Shown here one piece after another: positions 1 to 11,323 of a DNA stretch of 64,000 bases (its first letter is position 1; the number at the start of each line of letters is the position of its first letter). Below the pieces are notes generated by a model. It made no database searches, was not told the origin of the DNA, and saw only the letters and a program-made list of their open reading frames with translations. The translations under genes and the position numbers were made by a program. This DNA is from Rhynchopus sp. YZ270_cl-10 (Eukaryota; Euglenozoa; Diplonemea; Diplonemida; Diplonemidae): positions 1,012,501-1,076,500 of the forward strand of contig OZ037850.1 in the NCBI GenBank assembly GCA_964035575.1. The letters are read 5' to 3'.

Positions 1-20
1 AAAGAGAAAGGGTGGCAGCA

Positions 21-521
21 ATGTGGGAATCCGGCGACATGGAGGTGTTAAGAGAGTTGATAGCACCCCCTGGGGTTTTGAAACGGAGGTCGCCGAAGGC
101 TTCGGTGACGGTGAATTTAGATAGCAGTACAGATTCGATTAGCACAACATCGAGTACACCAGAAGGGAAAGGGGATGGCGCAAAACAAAGAATTAGCTTC
201 GCCGACCCTCCAGTAGTCTCCACTCAACTGCTTTCTCCGGTAAAGAGGCGGCGTTATTCTGCACACAGACAATACACCGCGCATGGGAGAAATCCGCAGT
301 TAAAACAGCATGTGGCAGCAGCAGCGGCAGGATCGCCTCCTCGTATGGTGCATATACCAAATGCATTTGTTGCAGTTGCACACCACAAACGCACGCAAGC
401 CCAGCAGAGCAGAGAGCAAACCGAGCAGCTCCATATCCGCAGAGACGCAAGGAGAGAACAGCGAAAGCGTGCGCAAACTGCCAACGCAGAACAGCTTGCT
501 AAGGTTGTGCTTGATTTGTAG
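21..521 (+). CDS. Small basic hypothetical protein with PP1-docking-like motifs
   Basis: The frame runs from an ATG at 21 to TAG at 519-521 and encodes 166 residues. It is open upstream to the window edge, so this may be only the last exon of a larger gene. No catalytic domain is recognised. Two short motifs stand out: GVLK (residues 18-21), close to the SILK motif, and RISFAD (57-62), a good RVxF motif. In that order they recall protein phosphatase 1 regulators such as KNL1 and inhibitor-2. A basic KRRR cluster could be a nuclear signal, and the C-terminal third is Gln/Arg-rich and probably helical. Composition is coding-like compared with the AT-rich DNA that follows. The PP1 link is inference from short motifs only. 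Confidence 0.55.
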   Translation: MWESGDMEVLRELIAPPGVLKRRSPKASVTVNLDSSTDSISTTSSTPEGKGDGAKQRISFADPPVVSTQLLSPVKRRRYSAHRQYTAHGRNPQLKQHVAAAAAGSPPRMVHIPNAFVAVAHHKRTQAQQSREQTEQLHIRRDARREQRKRAQTANAEQLAKVVLDL

Positions 522-762
522 GCTTTTAATTGGAAGGGTCGAAAAAAAAATTCGAGGGTTTTGGTGTGGGTGTCAGAGAGTGGTAGTTAGAGATCGCCAG
601 GGTGGCATCGTTTTTGTTTGTTTAGTTAGGTGGATGCGTGCCTTTGATTTGGGGGTGCGTTTTCATCTGTCCAAGTTATATGTATTTAACAAACCACTTT
701 ATTCCATCCCAATGCTGTGCACCCGTCAGAGTATCGGTTATTTGTTTGTTTTTTTAAAGGTG

Positions 763-802
763 AGATGTGTGCGAGACATATTCGTCTTTTTCAAGCTTTC
801 TT
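763..802 (+). repeat. Dispersed hairpin, family B (diverged)
   Basis: GATGTGTGCGAGACATATTC followed by GTCTTTTTCAAGCTTTCTTT resembles the family B hairpin and its 3' flank seen at 49024, with a shortened upper stem. Confidence 0.4.
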
Positions 803-1275
803 TTGATAGACCAACAAAAACAAAATGTCGATAATGCGCGAACAAAAAAGCGAGGTGTGCGCGTTTATCAACTTTTCAAAAAAAAAAATATGAAATCTCG
901 ACTGGTAGTGGGTACACCAAACTAATCACTGACCTAGTCAAACAAAAATTTTTGATAGACCCCTTGTAGTAATCGAGGTGAAAACCCCCGTCATTTTTGC
1001 AAAGGGTGTTTTATTAACCGTTAAAATGGATGATATTGCTCTTCTTTAAGAGGCTAGGTTTTTTGGGCATTATTTTTTACTTTTTTATGTTTATTTTTGT
1101 GCGTATTTTGTGCTGGGGAAGTTTGCACCGAAAAGGTGTGAATCTAATTTGTGACACAGGGTGTTGGTGGGGGTCTGTCCCCACCTCACCCCTCTCTTAA
1201 AATAACATAGTATCCTTTCAGATGAAAGCTCTGGTGAGCTTTTGCCTGGGTTTCTGCATTTTGAGGCGCCTTTAT

Positions 1276-1316
1276 TAGGTGACTAAGCACGGGAGGCTTT
1301 GGTTTGTGATAACCTT
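1276..1316 (+). repeat. Dispersed hairpin, family A
   Basis: AGGTGACTAAGCACGGGAGG is followed by a diverged 3' arm. The 5' arm and loop match the family A consensus seen at 48864. Confidence 0.45.
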
Positions 1317-1813
1317 TTCTTTTTGTGGATCGTGAGACATACGTCACCTTATAAACGACACCGTCATTTGATGCGTTTTTCTTGTTGTTTAAGTGTGTGT
1401 TTGTCTTACCCCTTTTTATACGTTTTTTTTTTTTTTTCTCTTCTTTTTTTGCGGAATTTTTCTCCCAGATTCTCTGTTCCACTTTTGCTGTTTTTCTTTG
1501 GTTTTATCTATAAATTTGCCCCCGACGACGCACGCACACGCACCACTTTGCTCCCTAGGTTCCCTTCCCCCCTCTCTTTTGCGCCACAACGACGGCGACA
1601 GCTCTATACAGTAGTAGGTTTCTTGGTACAATAAGCGACCCCTGGTATGACCAAGAAAAGCCATATCTGCCTTTTTTGTCTCATATGCGGGGACCAGGGA
1701 GAGGCCATGTCAATCACAGTGGGCAGAGAGGGGGGGTACATTGTGATGTACCCGTTCATTCGGTCCAGATCGTATCAATTCATTTAGGTACGAAATAAAA
1801 TCATGTCATAAAG

Positions 1814-2436
1814 CAGGGTATTAGGGTGGTTAAAAAAACTGGTTTTCAAAAAAAAAAAAAAAAAACAGAGAAATCTGGAGGGGGAAAAAAAACCGACACT
1901 TTTCACCAGGCATTTCTGTAAATGTCGTCCCCAGATTAGGGCGGACTCGATTTTTTTCCCTGCATTTTTTCCCCGCCTGGTAGAACCGTGGTTGAACCAC
2001 GGGAGTGCCTTTGGGAAATGGCTGTTCCTTGATTTTTTTTTGCCTGCGGCGCCATTTTTCATTTTTTGCTCCGCAAAAAAGGGTTCGTTGAGTGGCTCTG
2101 TGGTGTAAAAAGCTAGATTTTTACACCGTACCCTCAAAATTTTTCGCCTGCGGCGCCATTTTATATTATTTTTTTGCTCCGCAAAAAAAAATACCGTCCC
2201 TATGTTCCCAATGGTCAGCAGCACCGAAAAATATTTTGAGCACAAAACAAGCTGACCTCCCCAATCTTGAAATCTGGATTCCTGGATAAGACACTGACCC
2301 CGAAAAACCCGAAAAAGGTGACTGTGTCCGTCAACGGTGGAGGTTTTCGCCGGAAAAACTAGTTTTCGCCACCCAGGAGAGAAAACCAGAAAAACCAGTT
2401 TTTTCCGGAATTTTGGATTTTCACCCTAATACCCTG
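1814..2436. mobile_element. hAT-like non-autonomous TIR element (MITE)
   Basis: The ends are a perfect 15-bp inverted repeat, CAGGGTATTAGGGTG at 1814-1828 and its complement at 2422-2436. Both ends are flanked by CATAAAG (1807-1813 and 2437-2443), a 7-bp target duplication. The terminal CAGGG and near-8-bp duplication suggest the hAT superfamily. No transposase frame is present in the 623 bp. Internally, the block GCCTGCGGCGCCATTTT followed by a GCTCCGCAAAAAA stretch occurs twice, at about 2041 and 2149. Confidence 0.75.
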
Positions 2437-3725
2437 CATAAAGAGAACGAAAAAAAAAGAAAGAAACAGTGGTGCGGTAATTCACACACCCCCTCCCTTC
2501 TCCCTCAGTACAACGTTTTTTTTTTTTATTATTCTGTCCTCCTATTCGTTGCATATTATGGTATCTGAGGTAAGTATTACCGGTATTACCCATATTGTGA
2601 GGTATCATTTTCCTTTAAGTGGGGGGTTTTTTTTTGTTGTGTGAGTATAAAAACACGGGTCGGGAAAGATCTTTTTTTTTTTTTGTTGTGTTATCAAGCA
2701 TTGACGAATAGAAATGGAAAACGACGGATGGTGCGTGCCCGCTTTAGCGTATTGTTTTTCCACTAACATCACTCACATTCATCAGTGAAAAACACAAACC
2801 TTTTGCGGTGCGATAAACGAAAAAGTGTTTTCTTTATTTCATTTAACTGTCATATCCTGAAGTCGTTTTCTATTTTTTTTTTCGTACTATGTCACTAGTG
2901 ATGAGTATTTTTCTCGCAGGAGCGATTTGGTCTTGGTGGGCATCTTAGCTTTCCCATTTTTAAAGGGACAATAGCCTTGAGACTAAGACTCCAGGACACA
3001 TATTAAATTGTTTGCAATGCACGTTTTGCTATCTCTTTGTACTACTCTAGTCTTTGTGTAGGTGTTTCAATACAATGGACAATGGATGATTAAACTGGTT
3101 TTAATCATTGCTTGGACGGCGAACTACTAAGTCCAGAAAATTCAGTATGTTTTACACTTTTCTATTTTTTACTTTTATTTTATTTCTCTTTCTTGTGTGT
3201 TTGCTGAGGTTTTCTATCTGATACACAGACAGGATGTGTTGGTATTTGTTTGGATTGGTAGTAATTATTGCACGGAATACTTTACGTATACACGGCAGCC
3301 ATCAAGACCAAGACTCTTTAGGTTACTCTTCCTCCTGGTGATCAGACATTACATCCAGTAAGGACAGAGAAAGGAATAAGAAAAAAGAAAAAAAAAACTT
3401 TTGTATTTTGTGTATTCCCGAAACAAAAAACTGAAGTAGAAGGTACCAAATGTTCACACGAACATCGGTTTCACGATATTCACCCACCATTTAAAGGGAA
3501 ATCACTGAAGATGTCCACCCTTTTGAATACAACTGTATGATTCTTAGGACTGAAACAGGGTTAATATCAGAAACCAATCTACTGAAGTTTCAACTTGTGC
3601 ATGAAGCATTTTACTTTTCTTTTCTACGTTTTGCAAAACACACACCATAAAAAGAAAGATGGGACCATTTTTGTTGATCCCTCACCATATACTATCAATT
3701 TATTGATTGCATATGATGAAAATAC

Positions 3726-4180
3726 TTTTTTCGAGAAAAAAAATCCTCTTCTCCCGAAAAAAAAAAAAAAAAAAAAGATTTTTGGGAGAAAAAAAAAAAG
3801 AGAAAAGATTTGAAAATCCTGGGAAAATCCTGAAAAAATCCTGAAAAATCCTGGAAAAATCCATGAAATTTCATGAAAAATCTCGAGATCTTGAGAAATC
3901 TTTGAAAAAAAAAAAAAAGATTTTCAAAATCTTTTTTTTTTTTTTTCCCCAAAAAGATTTTTCAAAATCCCAAAAATCTTTTTTATCTTTTTTTTGAGAA
4001 AAAAAAGATTTTCAAGATCTTTTTCATCTTTTTTTCTCTTTTTTTCCTTTTTTTCCTTTTTTTTTTCAGGATTTTTCAAAGATCTCAAAGATCTCGAGAG
4101 ATCCTGAAAAAAAAAGACAAAAATCCTGAAAATCTTGATTTTTTTTTTTTTTTCTCCCGAGATTCTCGAAAAAAGACAAA
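3726..4180. repeat. Low-complexity A/T-tract block with AAAATCCTG and GATC words
   Basis: Long A or T runs alternate with repeated AAAATCCTGAAAAATCCTGG-type words on one side and complementary AGATTTTCAAAATC-type words further on. The block switches from purine-rich to pyrimidine-rich, giving it partial fold-back symmetry. Frames across it are homopolymeric and not credible as protein. Confidence 0.6.
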
Positions 4181-4287
4181 AAAAGACAAAAGATCTTTCC
4201 TGACCCGTGTAAAAACAGCTTTCCCCCCCCAAAAAAATTGTAGGACTAAGCAATGAGAGGCTTGGGGTTCATGGATTGGGGTTTTGT

Positions 4288-4392
4288 GTGCATGCCAATG
4301 AAGTGCTCTCTGGGGTTTGATAACCACTGGAAGAGCAGTGCCCTGTGTCCGCCGATGAACGGTGAGGTGTTTTGCACTTTCAGCTTCTTTGT
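4288..4392 (+). repeat. Dispersed repeat, family E
   Basis: The block beginning GTGCATGCCAATGAAGTG, with the core GGGGTTTGATAACCAC and tail GAGGTGTTTTGCACTTTCAG, recurs in diverged form near 25099, 44793 and 46249, always in this orientation. The core forms a small hairpin and looks superficially like a tRNA T-arm. Confidence 0.5.
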
Positions 4393-5206
4393 TTTGTTTG
4401 GTGTGCGGATATTAAGCAAGGATGGTTTCTTGCGCGAAAGAGCGGAATGCAATCTATTTGCTACCGTCACCTCACGTAGTTGCCGCCCAGCTCCAGCTGC
4501 CCGTTTCATAAAATAGCAAATACAGTGTTCTCCTCGCTCCTTGGATGTTTTTGACATTCTGGATGCATTTTTTAGGGAGTCTTCATTTTTTTTTCTCTCC
4601 CGTTTTTTTAAAAGAAAAGAAAAAGTACTAGTGCGTTGCTGTGCCTTCTGACGATAGAGATCAAGGTTGAGCATGTGAGGCTTTATCGTCTTACATTATT
4701 TTTTTTTACCTCATTTTTTTCCCCCCCCCTAAATTGTTGTGTCAAAACACAACCCTTTGTGCGAATTGTACCTTGGAAGTCACCACACCATGTTCCCCCT
4801 CTTTTTTTTGTTTCAAATAGTGAAAGACCGCATGGCAGTTCACTAAATTACCGACAAAAAAAATTCTTGAAAAAATCAACACTATCGTCGGTTGTGCTCA
4901 AATGAACAAAAGCGACCTGAAAAAGTGTGAACACACGTTCATTATTTCCCCCATTTTTTTCCTTTATGACAATAGTGGAAACACTGTGTGTACACAGTGC
5001 AGCTAGGTGATATCCATAGGTTTATATCTAACCATGTGCCTGTGTCCTCCGATGAACGGTGCTGCGTTTGACTTTCAACTTCTCTTTTTAACCCTTTTCT
5101 ATAAAATGACTCCTTTTTTTTAGTCTTCTTCTTCACCCCTCTCTGTCTCTTTACTACTTACTCAGGTTTTGGTTGCTTTTTTTCCCTTTAAGTTATCTTA
5201 TCAGTT

Positions 5207-5313
5207 CCACCTGATTTTTACCCCGCGTATAAGCGCGAAAAGGCGTGTACGGACGGTTAGTATATGCCTGTACGGACCTATACGCGCCGATACGCGGGGT
5301 AAAAATCAGGTGG
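5207..5313. mobile_element. Small TIR element (CCACCTGATT MITE), copy 1
   Basis: The 107-bp element has inverted ends CCACCTGATTTTTACCCCGC and its complement. It is flanked by the 5-bp direct repeat CAGTT (5202-5206 and 5314-5318). It has no coding capacity. Confidence 0.75.
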
Positions 5314-5349
5314 CAGTTCCTGAAATGAAGCACTTGCATTTATGAAACA

Positions 5350-5395
5350 GATATGCCCGCATGAGGCGCATTCATCTCTTTTTAAGCTTTCTTTT
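5350..5395 (+). repeat. Dispersed hairpin, family B (diverged)
   Basis: GATATGCCCGCATGAGGCGC followed by ATTCATCTCTTTTTAAGC keeps the closing stem, the bulge and the pyrimidine flank of family B with a changed upper stem. Confidence 0.4.
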
Positions 5396-5451
5396 GTATT
5401 TTCTTTTATTTTTGGTGATCTATCAGGTGGACAACCTTTTCTTCCGTTTAA

Positions 5452-5484
5452 AGATGTGTGTGCACGAGAGTCACATTCATCCGT
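5452..5484 (+). repeat. Dispersed hairpin, family B
   Basis: GATGTGTGTGCACGAGAGTC followed by ACATTCATC folds as GATG/CATC closing pairs, a two-base bulge, a TGTG/CACA-type upper stem and the ACGAGAG loop. Confidence 0.55.
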
Positions 5485-5625
5485 GTTTTCTTTTATTTGA
5501 AAGCACAACAACTCCCATACATGGGGGTGTTATATCAAACGTTATAACGAGAGGCACGTTCATCCTACAAGCTTTTCTTCTGTTTGCGTCATCACTGATA
5601 CTCATGGTATACCTTGGTCTAAATA

Positions 5626-5693
5626 CCTCCTGATTTTTACTCCGCGTATAGGCGCGTATGCGGTCCTATATATGCGGGGTAAAAATCAGGTGG
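5626..5693. mobile_element. Small TIR element (CCACCTGATT MITE), copy 2
   Basis: The 68-bp copy has the same ends as the element at 5207, with one or two changes in its left arm. It is flanked by a different 5-bp direct repeat, AAATA (5621-5625 and 5694-5698), so the two copies inserted independently. Confidence 0.75.
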
Positions 5694-6511
5694 AAATAAT
5701 GTGTTAAATGCATAATCTCCTTTTTTCTCTTAGATTTGTTCCAGTACCGCATTCATGCATTTTTTTTTTTTTGGGCAATGTTGCTTAGGAACTATCCACA
5801 ACTGTTTTCAAATACACGACGCATTTTCTACCACGATGCAATATTAATTTCCCCCGACAACGTGTTTCTTCCCTATATCTGTTATCTGGTTTGTCATTTT
5901 TGTTCATTCTTTCGAATTTTTCTCTTTTTTTCTTCATCTCAATGCCACAGAACTGGGGTTTTGTGTTCTCCCTTTTTTCATTGCGAGACCCGATTTCATC
6001 GGGTAAGTGGGAAGAAAAAAAAGGTGGAGGGGCATTTTATCTAGTTCTGTTTGGCGTTTCTGATATATTCAGCGTTTTGCGCTAACACCATCACCCTTAT
6101 CCTCTTCGTATAGTGCGTTCTTTAACTTTGAGTGGTTCAAAAAAATTTTTTTTTCTGTTATGTCATCAGTATCTTAGCCCTCTTCAGGGGTGATGTTTGA
6201 TGTGCAGAACCTACCTTTGGTGGATTTGTCTGCATGTGACAGAAAAAATGCTAAACCATATCCCAAGCTCCACACAGGAAGCCCGCATACTTGTTCTCAA
6301 AAAAAAAGTAGTGATTTCCCCCCTCTCCTTTATCGATTGAGAACAAAGTCACAAAACTAACAACACAGCACCAAAAAAACAGCACCACACACTATCTCTC
6401 CCACTATGCCGTAGAAGCGGAGATCTTTCCTGTTTTTGTTAGTTCTCAGGCCTTTTAGACGGTTTCAGCAAAACCCCCACCCACACCCGCTACCTAGAAC
6501 ACTTCAGCGCA

Positions 6512-9048
6512 ATGAACGACCACGTACGGACACGACGTCCACTGGGGCCACCTATGACCTCACAGGTACAGCGCAACATCGCCTCTGCATGTCTCTCTGC
6601 GCGGTACTCAGAGATTGCACGAAGGGTATGCAACTCTCTTATGCAACCCCATCCCCCCTTTTTTTTTTGTGATCAAGGTGACGAAGCAGGCAATTCTTCT
6701 TCTTTTTTTTTTAAATTCTGTTTTCGTTTCGTTAAGAAAAGAAAGTATATGAAACAAAATTCTGGTTTGGTGGATATCAACTTCACCTTTGTATTCCCCT
6801 TTACCTTCAAACCCCATCTCTCCCCCTCAGGTATCACGCGAGGAAAGCCAACAACGCGCAAAGTCGACCTCTCTTGCACGCAGGGGCAGTCCTGCCTCGC
6901 GACCCAAGCGTGATGGATCGCCTCTTCAGACGCCGACGAAGACACCTTCGGCTGCTTCTGTTGTGTCGCATAGGTCTGACTCGATACGCTCACCTTCACC
7001 ACGCTCAAAGGTCACCGGCAACACCACACCCCGCACCCTGCCGAGGACCACACAGCCACGCAACCTAGGCCCCGCCACCGACACTTCACACTCCCCTTCT
7101 CCACGGGGCGCGCACACCGAGAGCCCGACCCTGCAGTATCTGCGAGGGTACTCCACACAGTTGAAGAGCACCTATGGGGAGCCAGGGTATGCACAGCCGG
7201 TGGGTGCGCAAGGAGGCCACGCAGGGAGGCTGTCGCCAGAAGCGGCGGCGTCGCCGGTGGGTGTCGTGCCGCCGTCGTCGTTGGATTATTTGCAGCGTGT
7301 GAGTGGGGGTGTGCAGAGTCCGTATAACGCAGGCATCATGATGCCACCCGGCGCAACGTCAACCATGTCTCCCGTGTTGGAAAGACTGCGCGCAAAAGGG
7401 TTCGGCTCCCCTTCTGATTCATTGACCTCCCCCTTAGTGCGTTCATTGAACCAACAGATCCATCAGGTGGAAAATCAGATTTCGGTTTCGCTGGTAAAAA
7501 ATGCGGTAGGTGTGACAAATAGGAATTCTGTCTCGCTTGCAGCGCGTGACACAAAGCTTGCGAAAAACCCGGGGGTGGGCATAGGCCTGCGTCGTGGCAG
7601 TCTTGGTGTGTCGCCTCAAGGACGGTCACATTCCTTGCCAGCATCGACAAGGGTGGAGTCTGCAAACCAACTCCCTGCAACATCGATGAAGCACGTCTCT
7701 CCACCACGTGTCGTGCATGCTGTCCCACAAAACCTGCAAAGCCCTCACAAACTTGCCGAAGACGAAGCCGCGCTGCACTCCCTCAGAAGAGAGCTAGGCA
7801 GAGTGCGGATGGGTCTCGGAGCATCACGATGCGAAGCAACCGGGGATTGGGTGTGGAATGAAGACAGCCCGGCGTTTGGTGTGGTTCACATCTTTCTGGA
7901 AGCGCATCAACGCTACAGCGAAGAGATTGCAGAGACCTACATGGAGCTAGCAAGCATTGCAAAGGCAAGCTGCGGGGTGTTCCGTGCACAGTCTCTTGTC
8001 CGCGACCTAGGTCTTGCCGCCAGCCATGCCAGAGAGCTCGAAACTGTGACAACAGCCGAAAGCACTGCCCTCGCCGCCCTCGAGAGGGAGCACGCCAAGC
8101 ACCACCAGCACTACCTCATGCACCACAGTGCGATAGGTGTCACCATGCTCACGCTCCACTCCGACGGCACGCACAGCAGCGACTGCGGGGGGAACGGCAC
8201 CTTTACCTTGAGCGACCTTCCTATTTTAGGTATACCCCATTCACATCACACCCATCTCACCAAAACACGCCACTATTCCGAGCACATTCTCTGCCCCACC
8301 ACAACCCCACAACCCCACAGGCCGCCGTGTCGCAACACTCTGCCTAGAATTTGACGAAGGTGAAGACATTGTCCTCACCTCCCCCGACCAAGGCAAGACC
8401 TGGGAAGGACTTCCCAACTACGACACTGTCAAGCTCGAGGTTGACTCACGAATGCACCAAGCTGCTGCCTTGGTGCAGCCATGGCTGTCAGGGCACGTCT
8501 ACAGCATCGAGAACGAAGAGGAACGCAGGGTAAATGCAGAGGCTGTGTCGCGGGAGGCGAAGCTGAAGGCGCAAATAGATCATCTGCGTGGTGTGGTGAA
8601 TAAGCTGTCTGAGTCACATCATGTCCAGGTTGCGACGAAAAATAAAAATACAATGACGGATGCGGAGTGCCCGCAGACCCCTGGGGAGGAGTCGTTGGAG
8701 ACGGAGGAGGAGAGAGGCATGGCGGAGATTTTGAACAAGGCGGAGCAGCTGAGGCGGGAGGGGGAGACGAAGTTTTCTCTTGGGTTTCCGTCGGGGCTGG
8801 ACACGCCGTCGGAGAGAGAGTTGTTCCCGAGGAAGGTTCCAGGGTTGGTGCTGGGGGAAGAGGAATCCACGACAGCTGCACCATCCGTGCAAGACTATCA
8901 GCAGAAGGACACCAGCAATGTCAACACCAATGACCAAGATGACCTTCTCGCACGTACCGCAGAAAAGGAGCAAATCGAAGCCGATCTCGCACTCGAAAGA
9001 CAACTCCTCGCTGCAGAAGCAGCCATGCACGACACCGATACAGACTAA
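6512..9048 (+). CDS. Ser/Pro-rich coiled-coil hypothetical protein (three exons)
   Basis: Three exons (6512-6625, 6831-8229, 8321-9048) join in frame to encode 746 residues. The introns are 6626-6830 (GTATGC...CTCAG, phase 0) and 8230-8320 (GTATAC...CACAG, phase 1). The ATG at 6512 is the first good start, and frames beginning inside intron 1 are artefacts. Residues 39-380 are rich in Ser, Pro and Arg with many SP/TP sites and are probably disordered and phosphorylated. Residues 380-500 are helical with repeated Glu/Ala/His. Residues 567-600 are charged and coiled-coil-like, and the tail is acidic. No known domain is recognised. A scaffold or cytoskeletal role is possible but not shown. Confidence 0.75.
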
Positions 9049-9376
9049 TTTGATTTTGTTGACATTTTTTTTTGTCCTTTTTTGGTAATGAATACACGAG
9101 AAGCCTCATAGGGTATTTCAAATTACCTTTTTTGTCTTGAAATTTGTCTGCATCCTGTATGCATGAACTTCACCTTTTGAAAAAATGGATGCTGTGTGTA
9201 GTTCACTGATTTTACGCACAACTTTGTACATATTCTCCCCTACCCCCAGATTGCAGACCCCACTATGTAAGTAGATCAAATCATCGTATAACTTTTCTTT
9301 TTATAGATTTCCCCCGTCCCCCAACTCTCTCTCTCCCCCCTTCAACCTTCTCAAAAAGGGACATACACAACAAAAG
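9049..9376. other. Intergenic region
   Basis: This 328-bp gap has T-rich runs after the upstream stop and a long pyrimidine tract just before the next ATG. No repeat of note is seen. Confidence 0.6.
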
Positions 9377-10351
9377 ATGGACACAATCTCACGATGGTAC
9401 CAAACTGCAGCGAAGTATGGGGTTGCGGGGTGGGAGAGGATTACGAATTTGGATTTTGATTTGAAGACAATGATGACAGCGCATGCATGCCTGGAGATCC
9501 CTGTCGGGGTGATGTTTCTTATCGGCCGCCCGGCGCTGCTCTTTGCCCCTTTGGTTCTGACCGGCGCAGAAGCCGATGCATTCCTCTCCAACCCTGCCAT
9601 GGTGATCCTCATGCGATGGTTTGGTTGTGCCGTCCTCTCTGGGGGCTTGACAGCGCTCCTCCTCCGCAACGCGATTCCAAAGAAAACCCATGACGTCGTC
9701 ATCTACGGTATTGCATTGTACCATGCACTGCTCACCGCGCTGTCGTTGGGACATCGCTATGATTTCTCTGACATTTTTGTTCCATTGTTTATGCCGGCTT
9801 GCCATGGGTTGCTTGCATTAGGTTTTGCTACCGTTGCGGCTTTGGGGGGAGGAAAGCAATCTTCGTTGGGTTCTTCTGCATCAGATCGGACTGCAAGAAC
9901 AGCGAGAACTGCGTTGCATATTGGGGGGAGACAACATGATTCTAGACGGTACGATCCTTTTAAAGGACCTGACCCGTATGCAGCTATGTCGTTCTCTCCT
10001 GCTTCTCATGTAATGTCAACGTCGTCTGTCAAGAGAATGTCAAATGCAGTGATTGGCATGGGTACCGCCATCGGTGCAGAAGTGGAGCGCGCAATGGACC
10101 ACCTAGACCCCTTCGTTGGAGATAGTTTCTCAGAAGACGGGTCCGACACCGTTTCCTCTGGAGGAAGCAGTACTTCAAGCGGTAGAAGGAATTCTCGTGT
10201 GCTGTACCCAATAGACGACACACCGAACAGAGAAGAGCTCCCCGTAGGCAGGCTTGCAAGCTGTCTGTCTGAATCAAACTCAATGATGCTTGAAAGTGCG
10301 GATGGATCATCCCGAGAAGGGCCTCGGGCAATAGGAGATTCTTTGTGTTGA
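9377..10351 (+). CDS. Four-TM membrane protein with Ser-rich tail, unknown function
   Basis: A single exon encodes 324 residues from an ATG at 9377 (leader ACACAACAAAAG) to TGA. Four hydrophobic segments lie near residues 38-62, 74-96, 106-123 and 135-155, separated by short loops. This suggests a compact membrane bundle. The remaining half (160-324) is soluble, with Ser/Arg-rich and acidic stretches typical of a cytoplasmic phospho-tail. The family is not recognised. The gene starts 328 bp after its upstream neighbour and shares its orientation. Confidence 0.7.
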   Translation: MDTISRWYQTAAKYGVAGWERITNLDFDLKTMMTAHACLEIPVGVMFLIGRPALLFAPLVLTGAEADAFLSNPAMVILMRWFGCAVLSGGLTALLLRNAIPKKTHDVVIYGIALYHALLTALSLGHRYDFSDIFVPLFMPACHGLLALGFATVAALGGGKQSSLGSSASDRTARTARTALHIGGRQHDSRRYDPFKGPDPYAAMSFSPASHVMSTSSVKRMSNAVIGMGTAIGAEVERAMDHLDPFVGDSFSEDGSDTVSSGGSSTSSGRRNSRVLYPIDDTPNREELPVGRLASCLSESNSMMLESADGSSREGPRAIGDSLC

Positions 10352-10680
10352 GTTTTTTTTTGGGGAAGGGGGAGGGGGAGGGAAATTTGTTGGGTAGGTT
10401 TTCTTTTTGGGGGTGAGTGTACTGTTACGCCTATTTTATTTTTTTAGGAGAAAAAAAATACCCTTGAGATGTCTGGAGAAACCTCGGTGTGTGTGCTATT
10501 TCTTTTTTGGTGACTAAGTATGCGAAACTCATCTTTGACAACCTTTTCTCTCTTTTTTTTTTTTTTTTCGATACAATATTTGAAGGATTGCCGGTATCAC
10601 ACTGGTCATACAATTTTGTTCACAGGGGCTTTTTTTAGTTGAGACTCTCGGGATTTGATCTCTATCAGATGTAAACCACG

Positions 10681-10775
10681 AAATGGATGTAGGACTGCAT
10701 GATTGGGTCCACCCCGGTCGTTGTACCAAGGTACACTGTCACGAGCGGGTTGTTGTATTTCAAGTCAACTTTATT
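10681..10775 (+). repeat. Dispersed repeat, family C, copy 1
   Basis: The block contains GGACTGCATGATTGGG, then GTACACTGTCACGAG and TTGTATTTCAAGTCAAC. It matches 31191-31292 in order and orientation, and a partial copy is seen at about 11131-11175. Confidence 0.6.
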
Positions 10776-11323
10776 GATTTTGGTGTATTCGTTGTACATA
10801 AAAGGTGTACAGACCATGTATTATATCATGGTCTGACGCCCTCCTGCATCTTGATGGGGCTTCCCTCGAATCTGGCTCCCTTTTAAGTCCCCATCGGATG
10901 CAGCTTTTCTTTACTGGTGTGGTATGCAATGCGCCGACCAACCAAAAAGGGGTTTTTTTTTGTTTACGCCTGGCACAGACCATTGCTGTGCAAAATGGGA
11001 AGGTTGCTGAATTTCTGTTCGCCGAGGTAGCGATAGAGACGTCGAGACATGGTAAAGTGTCTTGACCATCTGTATCATCCACCAGATATGTCACAAAGGA
11101 ATGTTGTGTTCATGTGGCCATTTATCTTTTTTAGGTACACTGTTGCGAGAGGACTTTGTATTTTACGTCATTTTTGTTGTTGTTGTGTGTCGAGTAGATG
11201 ACACCGTCCGTCGAGGAGGCGTCGTGGCGGTCTTCATTCTCGTCTATTTTATTCGAATTTTCCCCCTTTTTTTCCCGGTGTCGTCCGGCGTTTTCACGAT
11301 CCACTATCAACCCTACCTTTCTA

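Larger units (their letters stand above)
522..6511. other. Long AT-rich non-coding stretch
   Basis: No credible gene is seen here. Open frames are short, start at non-ATG codons, or consist of poly-Phe/poly-Lys from homopolymer runs. The stretch holds a hAT-like MITE (1814-2436), a low-complexity block (3726-4180), two small TIR elements (5207-5313 and 5626-5693) and dispersed hairpins at about 763, 1276, 5350 and 5452. Confidence 0.7.

Noticed and set aside
310-834. 174-codon + frame overlapping the first gene
   Set aside because: It overlaps the better frame 21-521 and continues into AT-rich DNA as Phe/Cys-rich sequence, so it looks like a shadow.
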